Assembly: GCA_028291845.1 (NCBI GenBank)
Contig: JAQGNM010000570.1
Span: forward strand, 1-6,646
Reading direction: 5' to 3'
Length of the DNA: 6,646 bases
DNA from: Massilia sp.
GTDB lineage: Bacteria; Pseudomonadota; Gammaproteobacteria; Burkholderiales; Burkholderiaceae_D
The notes under the pieces are model-generated. The model was not told where the DNA came from and searched no databases. It saw only the letters and a program-made list of their open reading frames with translations. This document shows, piece by piece, positions 4,474 through 6,646 of the stretch. The translations under genes and the position numbers were made by a program. Positions within the stretch are counted from its first letter, which is position 1. Each line of letters starts with the position of its first letter.

Positions 4474-5706
4474 TCACGGCGCCCGGTACAGCTCATACAG
4501 GGGCCAGCGCAAGCCGACCGGCCGCACGTCCAGGCGCAGGCGGTACACCGAATATGCTTCCGAGGTGGCCGAGACGTAGCCGGTGCTGGCCGGGGTACGG
4601 CTGAAGCGAAACTCGAAGCCGGGCGCTCCGCCTGCCTCTCCGGGCCCCGCAAAGGCCAGGCCGATGGCGGCCGCCTGGTTGCTGTCGACCAATTTCGACA
4701 TCAGGTCGACCACGCTGGTATTGCCCAGGATGTCCGCACTGAACAAAGCGGTGGTGTATTCCGGCTGGTTCGGGTCGACCTTGCCGTCGACCTTGTCCGC
4801 CGACGGCGTCAGCATGCCCGTGGCGAGGTTGACGCGGTCGCCGTGGTCGAGGTAGCTGATGATGGCATTGCTCACATTAAAAGCAGGCACGGCCGCATCG
4901 ACCCGGGCCTGATCGAGTTCCAGCAAGATCACGCCCTTGTAGCCGATCACCTCTGCGTCCCTGCCCGGCCCCACCACCAGAGCGGTGTTTTCATCGATGC
5001 CGATACCGCGCCGGTAGCCTTTGCTGAGCATCAGCGGCAGCATGCGGGCAAAGCGGCCGCGCACCAGCAAATGCTGGTCGACGAACACGTCGTCGCCGAT
5101 GAAGCCCAGGCCGGGCGCCATCACGCCGCCCTGGCCGACGCCGCGTTGCAGTATCGACAGCACGGAACCGGCGTTGTCGAACATTGTCGAACTCATCACG
5201 GCGGCGCCGGCGCTGGTGCCGGCGATCACGCCGCCGCGCTTGTACAGGCGCCAGATGGCGTCGAGCACGGCGGAATTGCTGCCATCAGGATTGCGCAAGG
5301 TGGCGACGATGCGTGCCTGGTCGCCGCCCAGAAAGTACACGCCGCCGGCGCCGTCGATCTGCGCGGCCAGCGCGGCGTCGTTGGCGGCCTTGCGCACGTC
5401 GCCCGGCAGTTTCGGCGACAGCGGCAACAGGAAGGCCGCCGCGCCGTAGCTATTGAGCGCACGTACCCAGGTGGCGCCGGAACGGGCCGGGTTGCCGGCG
5501 GCGGCGGGAATCACGGCGATGCGCGCACCCTTGCCGCCGGCCAGGGCGACCAGCCGATCCCAGACCACCGTATTGTCGGCGCGTAAGGCGCCGCCGGCGA
5601 TCAGCAAGTTGCCGTCGGCGAAGGCGGCGCTGGCGCTGCACAGCAGCCCTGCGGCGAGTACGAAACGGCCCAGCAAGCGCTTACCGATGTTACCGATCCC
5701 GATCAT
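4474..5706 (-). CDS. Secreted cyanophycinase (peptidase family S51), 410 aa
   Basis: Cyanophycinases cut cyanophycin (multi-L-arginyl-poly-L-aspartate) into beta-Asp-Arg dipeptides. An N-terminal signal peptide is clear: basic Lys9 and Arg10, a hydrophobic core at about 13-26, and an AFA cleavage site after residue 30, so the mature enzyme acts outside the cytoplasm. The active site is complete. GTSAGA (163-168) carries nucleophile Ser165. GGDQ gives Gln130, DQH at 210-212 gives Asp210, Gln211 and His212, Arg218 follows six residues later, and EN at 239-240 lies 27 residues after the histidine. From memory these match Ser132, Gln101, Asp172-Gln173-His174, Arg180 and Glu201-Asn202 of Synechocystis CphB with the same local spacings. 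A roughly 140-residue C-terminal extension beyond the core recalls extracellular CphE-type enzymes of about 420 aa. I chose the ATG at 5706 because GAGGA stands five bases before it; a TTG at 5733 has no such site. It lies 23 bases after the DUF455 gene, probably co-transcribed. Confidence 0.9.
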   Translation of the reverse strand: MIGIGNIGKRLLGRFVLAAGLLCSASAAFADGNLLIAGGALRADNTVVWDRLVALAGGKGARIAVIPAAAGNPARSGATWVRALNSYGAAAFLLPLSPKLPGDVRKAANDAALAAQIDGAGGVYFLGGDQARIVATLRNPDGSNSAVLDAIWRLYKRGGVIAGTSAGAAVMSSTMFDNAGSVLSILQRGVGQGGVMAPGLGFIGDDVFVDQHLLVRGRFARMLPLMLSKGYRRGIGIDENTALVVGPGRDAEVIGYKGVILLELDQARVDAAVPAFNVSNAIISYLDHGDRVNLATGMLTPSADKVDGKVDPNQPEYTTALFSADILGNTSVVDLMSKLVDSNQAAAIGLAFAGPGEAGGAPGFEFRFSRTPASTGYVSATSEAYSVYRLRLDVRPVGLRWPLYELYRAP

Positions 5707-5711
5707 GCGTG

Positions 5712-5717
5712 TCCTCT
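5712..5717 (-). promoter_or_regulatory. Ribosome binding site of the cyanophycinase gene
   Basis: AGAGGA on the minus strand ends five bases before the ATG at 5706. It lies in the 23-base gap after the DUF455 stop and decides the start in favour of ATG 5706 over TTG 5733. Confidence 0.75.
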
Positions 5718-5729
5718 GATGTGATGTTT

Positions 5730-6563
5730 TCAATCGGCCAGCGCGGCGCCTGCCTGCATCGCCGCCAGTTCCGCCTCGCTGAACCCGGCGCGCCGGCGCG
5801 CCTCCATATTAAACGGCCCGCGCAGCACCGGTGCGGCGTACTGCAGCGCCAGCGCCGCGTAGGTGGCGCCCGGCGCCAGGCCGCGCTGGCCGCACAGGTA
5901 GCCGTACCAGCGGTTGCCGATGTCGACATGGCCGACCTCGTCGCGCAGGATGATGTCGAGAATCGCCGCGGCGGCCAGGTCGCCGGCCTGGGCCAGCTTG
6001 GCGCGCAGCGGCGGAATCGCGTCCAGCCCGCGTGCCTCCAGGGTACGCGGCACCAGCGCCATGCGCGCCAGCACGTCGCCGCTGGTCTTGGCGACCATTT
6101 CCCACAAGCTGTCGTGGGCCGGAAAGTCGCCGTACTCATGCCCCAGCAGCTGCAAATGCGCCACCAGCATGGTGTAGTGGCCGGCCTCCTCGGCCGCCAC
6201 CCGCATCCAGTCGGTGTAGTAGCTTTGCGGCATGCCGGCGAACCTGGCGACGGCGTCGAGCGCCAAATTCATGGCGTTGAACTCGATGTGCGCCAGCGCG
6301 TGGATCAGCATGGCGCGGCCCTCCACCGTCACCATCGAGCGCCGTCCGACCAGGCGCGGGGCCACCAGTTCGGGCAAGGCGGGACGGCCGGGGATGGCGG
6401 CGGCAATCGCGCCGCTCATTGCGAGCGCCGCCTGCGGATCGGCGGCAATGGCGTCGTCGGCAAGCAGTGCGGCAAGCGCGGCCACGCCGGCGGTCTTGAC
6501 GGCGGGATCGCGTTCGAGCAGACAATCGAGGGCGCGGGAGCGCAGCTCGGGGGTATCGGCCAT
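5730..6563 (-). CDS. DUF455 family ferritin-like protein, 277 aa
   Basis: This is a helical, cytoplasmic protein of the ferritin-like superfamily with no established reaction. Carboxylate/histidine motifs typical of diiron four-helix bundles occur in order: HALAHIEFNA (88-97, His92 and Glu94), EEAGHY (125-130, Glu126-x-x-His129) and RDEVGH (207-212, Glu209-x-x-His212). Strongly family-like blocks are EGRAMLIHALAHIEFNAMNL (81-100), EYGDFPAHDSLWEM (143-156), ALVPRTLEARGLD (169-181) and RGPFNMEARRRAGFSEAEL (248-266). A diiron oxygenase or hydroxylase-type role is a reasonable guess from the motifs, not a known fact. I prefer the ATG at 6563 (MADTPELRSR); its ribosome site (GAAAG) is weak, and a GTG at 6626 would add 21 residues without family similarity. 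It is first in a two-gene unit with the cyanophycinase, yet no biochemical link between the two is obvious; they may share only a promoter. Confidence 0.88.
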   Translation of the reverse strand: MADTPELRSRALDCLLERDPAVKTAGVAALAALLADDAIAADPQAALAMSGAIAAAIPGRPALPELVAPRLVGRRSMVTVEGRAMLIHALAHIEFNAMNLALDAVARFAGMPQSYYTDWMRVAAEEAGHYTMLVAHLQLLGHEYGDFPAHDSLWEMVAKTSGDVLARMALVPRTLEARGLDAIPPLRAKLAQAGDLAAAAILDIILRDEVGHVDIGNRWYGYLCGQRGLAPGATYAALALQYAAPVLRGPFNMEARRRAGFSEAELAAMQAGAALAD

Positions 6564-6646
6564 GGGTGCTTTCGGTCGGGGAATGGCCGGCAGTGTAACG
6601 CATCGCCCCGCATGTCTGCCGGGCACGCCATATAATAGCGCCTGTC
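6564..6646. other. Upstream region of the DUF455-cyanophycinase unit with a -10-like element
   Basis: The AT-rich patch at 6631-6637 reads TATAATA on the plus strand and TATTATA on the minus strand, in otherwise GC-rich DNA. For the minus strand the -35 would lie beyond the right edge, so the promoter of the DUF455 operon cannot be judged. On the plus strand it would drive a rightward gene outside the window, but no good -35 stands 16-18 bases before it. Confidence 0.3.

Noticed and set aside
4843..5586. Plus-strand frame of 247 codons opposite the cyanophycinase
   Set aside because: Antisense shadow; the minus strand carries a complete S51 active site.
285..5706. A joint operon for peptide transporter and cyanophycinase
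   Set aside because: They are 2.6 kb apart with a plus-strand gene and several unrelated genes between; only a functional link can be proposed.
5707..5733. TTG start at 5733 for the cyanophycinase
   Set aside because: It overlaps the DUF455 stop and lacks a Shine-Dalgarno sequence, whereas the ATG at 5706 has AGAGGA at proper spacing and begins a standard signal peptide.
6564..6626. GTG start at 6626 for the DUF455 protein
   Set aside because: It adds 21 residues unlike the family, and the ATG at 6563 gives the expected beginning.
5709..6635. Plus-strand frame of 308 codons opposite the DUF455 gene
   Set aside because: Antisense shadow of a conserved family gene; the composition is typical of reverse-frame GC-rich DNA.

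Overview
The window is GC-rich, gene-dense chromosomal DNA. It most likely comes from a betaproteobacterium of the Burkholderiales, probably Oxalobacteraceae (Janthinobacterium, Duganella or Massilia type). That placement is an inference from base composition, the EF-G N-terminus and the mix of families; no 16S or other decisive marker is present. I see no phage, IS element, CRISPR array, tRNA or rRNA.

Layout, left to right. (1) 1-173, minus: the first 57 codons of elongation factor G, not preceded by rpsG, so probably a copy outside the str operon. (2) 285-1823, minus: a proton-coupled oligopeptide (POT/PTR2) transporter. (3) 1997-2398, minus: a stand-alone CheY-like receiver protein with all phosphorylation residues. 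Its 217-base upstream gap (2399-2615) is unusually rich in inverted repeats. (4) 2616-2795, minus: a 59-residue, extremely hydrophilic protein with an excellent ribosome binding site, easily missed because it is so short. (5) 2884-3587, minus: a DUF2243 four-helix membrane protein, translationally coupled by an ATGA overlap to a 61-residue single-helix protein. (6) 3757-4473, plus: a DUF1906 (Rv2525c-like, glycoside-hydrolase-like) protein, the only plus-strand gene, transcribed divergently from DUF2243. (7) 4474-6563, minus: a two-gene unit of a DUF455 ferritin-like protein followed by a secreted S51-family cyanophycinase. The cyanophycinase stop codon directly abuts the DUF1906 stop codon.

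Functional links. The clearest biochemistry is peptide nitrogen scavenging: an exported cyanophycinase would release beta-Asp-Arg dipeptides, and a POT transporter is the kind of importer that takes up di- and tripeptides. The two are not in one operon, so this link is only a hypothesis. The receiver protein has no kinase or output partner in view. The DUF2243/61-residue pair, the DUF1906 protein, the DUF455 protein and the 59-residue protein are conserved-family or orphan genes of unknown role.

The most unusual non-coding features are the structured leader of the receiver gene, which lacks a Shine-Dalgarno sequence and whose start codon sits two bases from a 10-bp stem; a 13-bp perfect inverted repeat just upstream of it, probably the terminator of the 59-residue gene; and a 10-bp perfect palindrome over the likely fusA -35 region. 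I found no convincing new multi-gene system.
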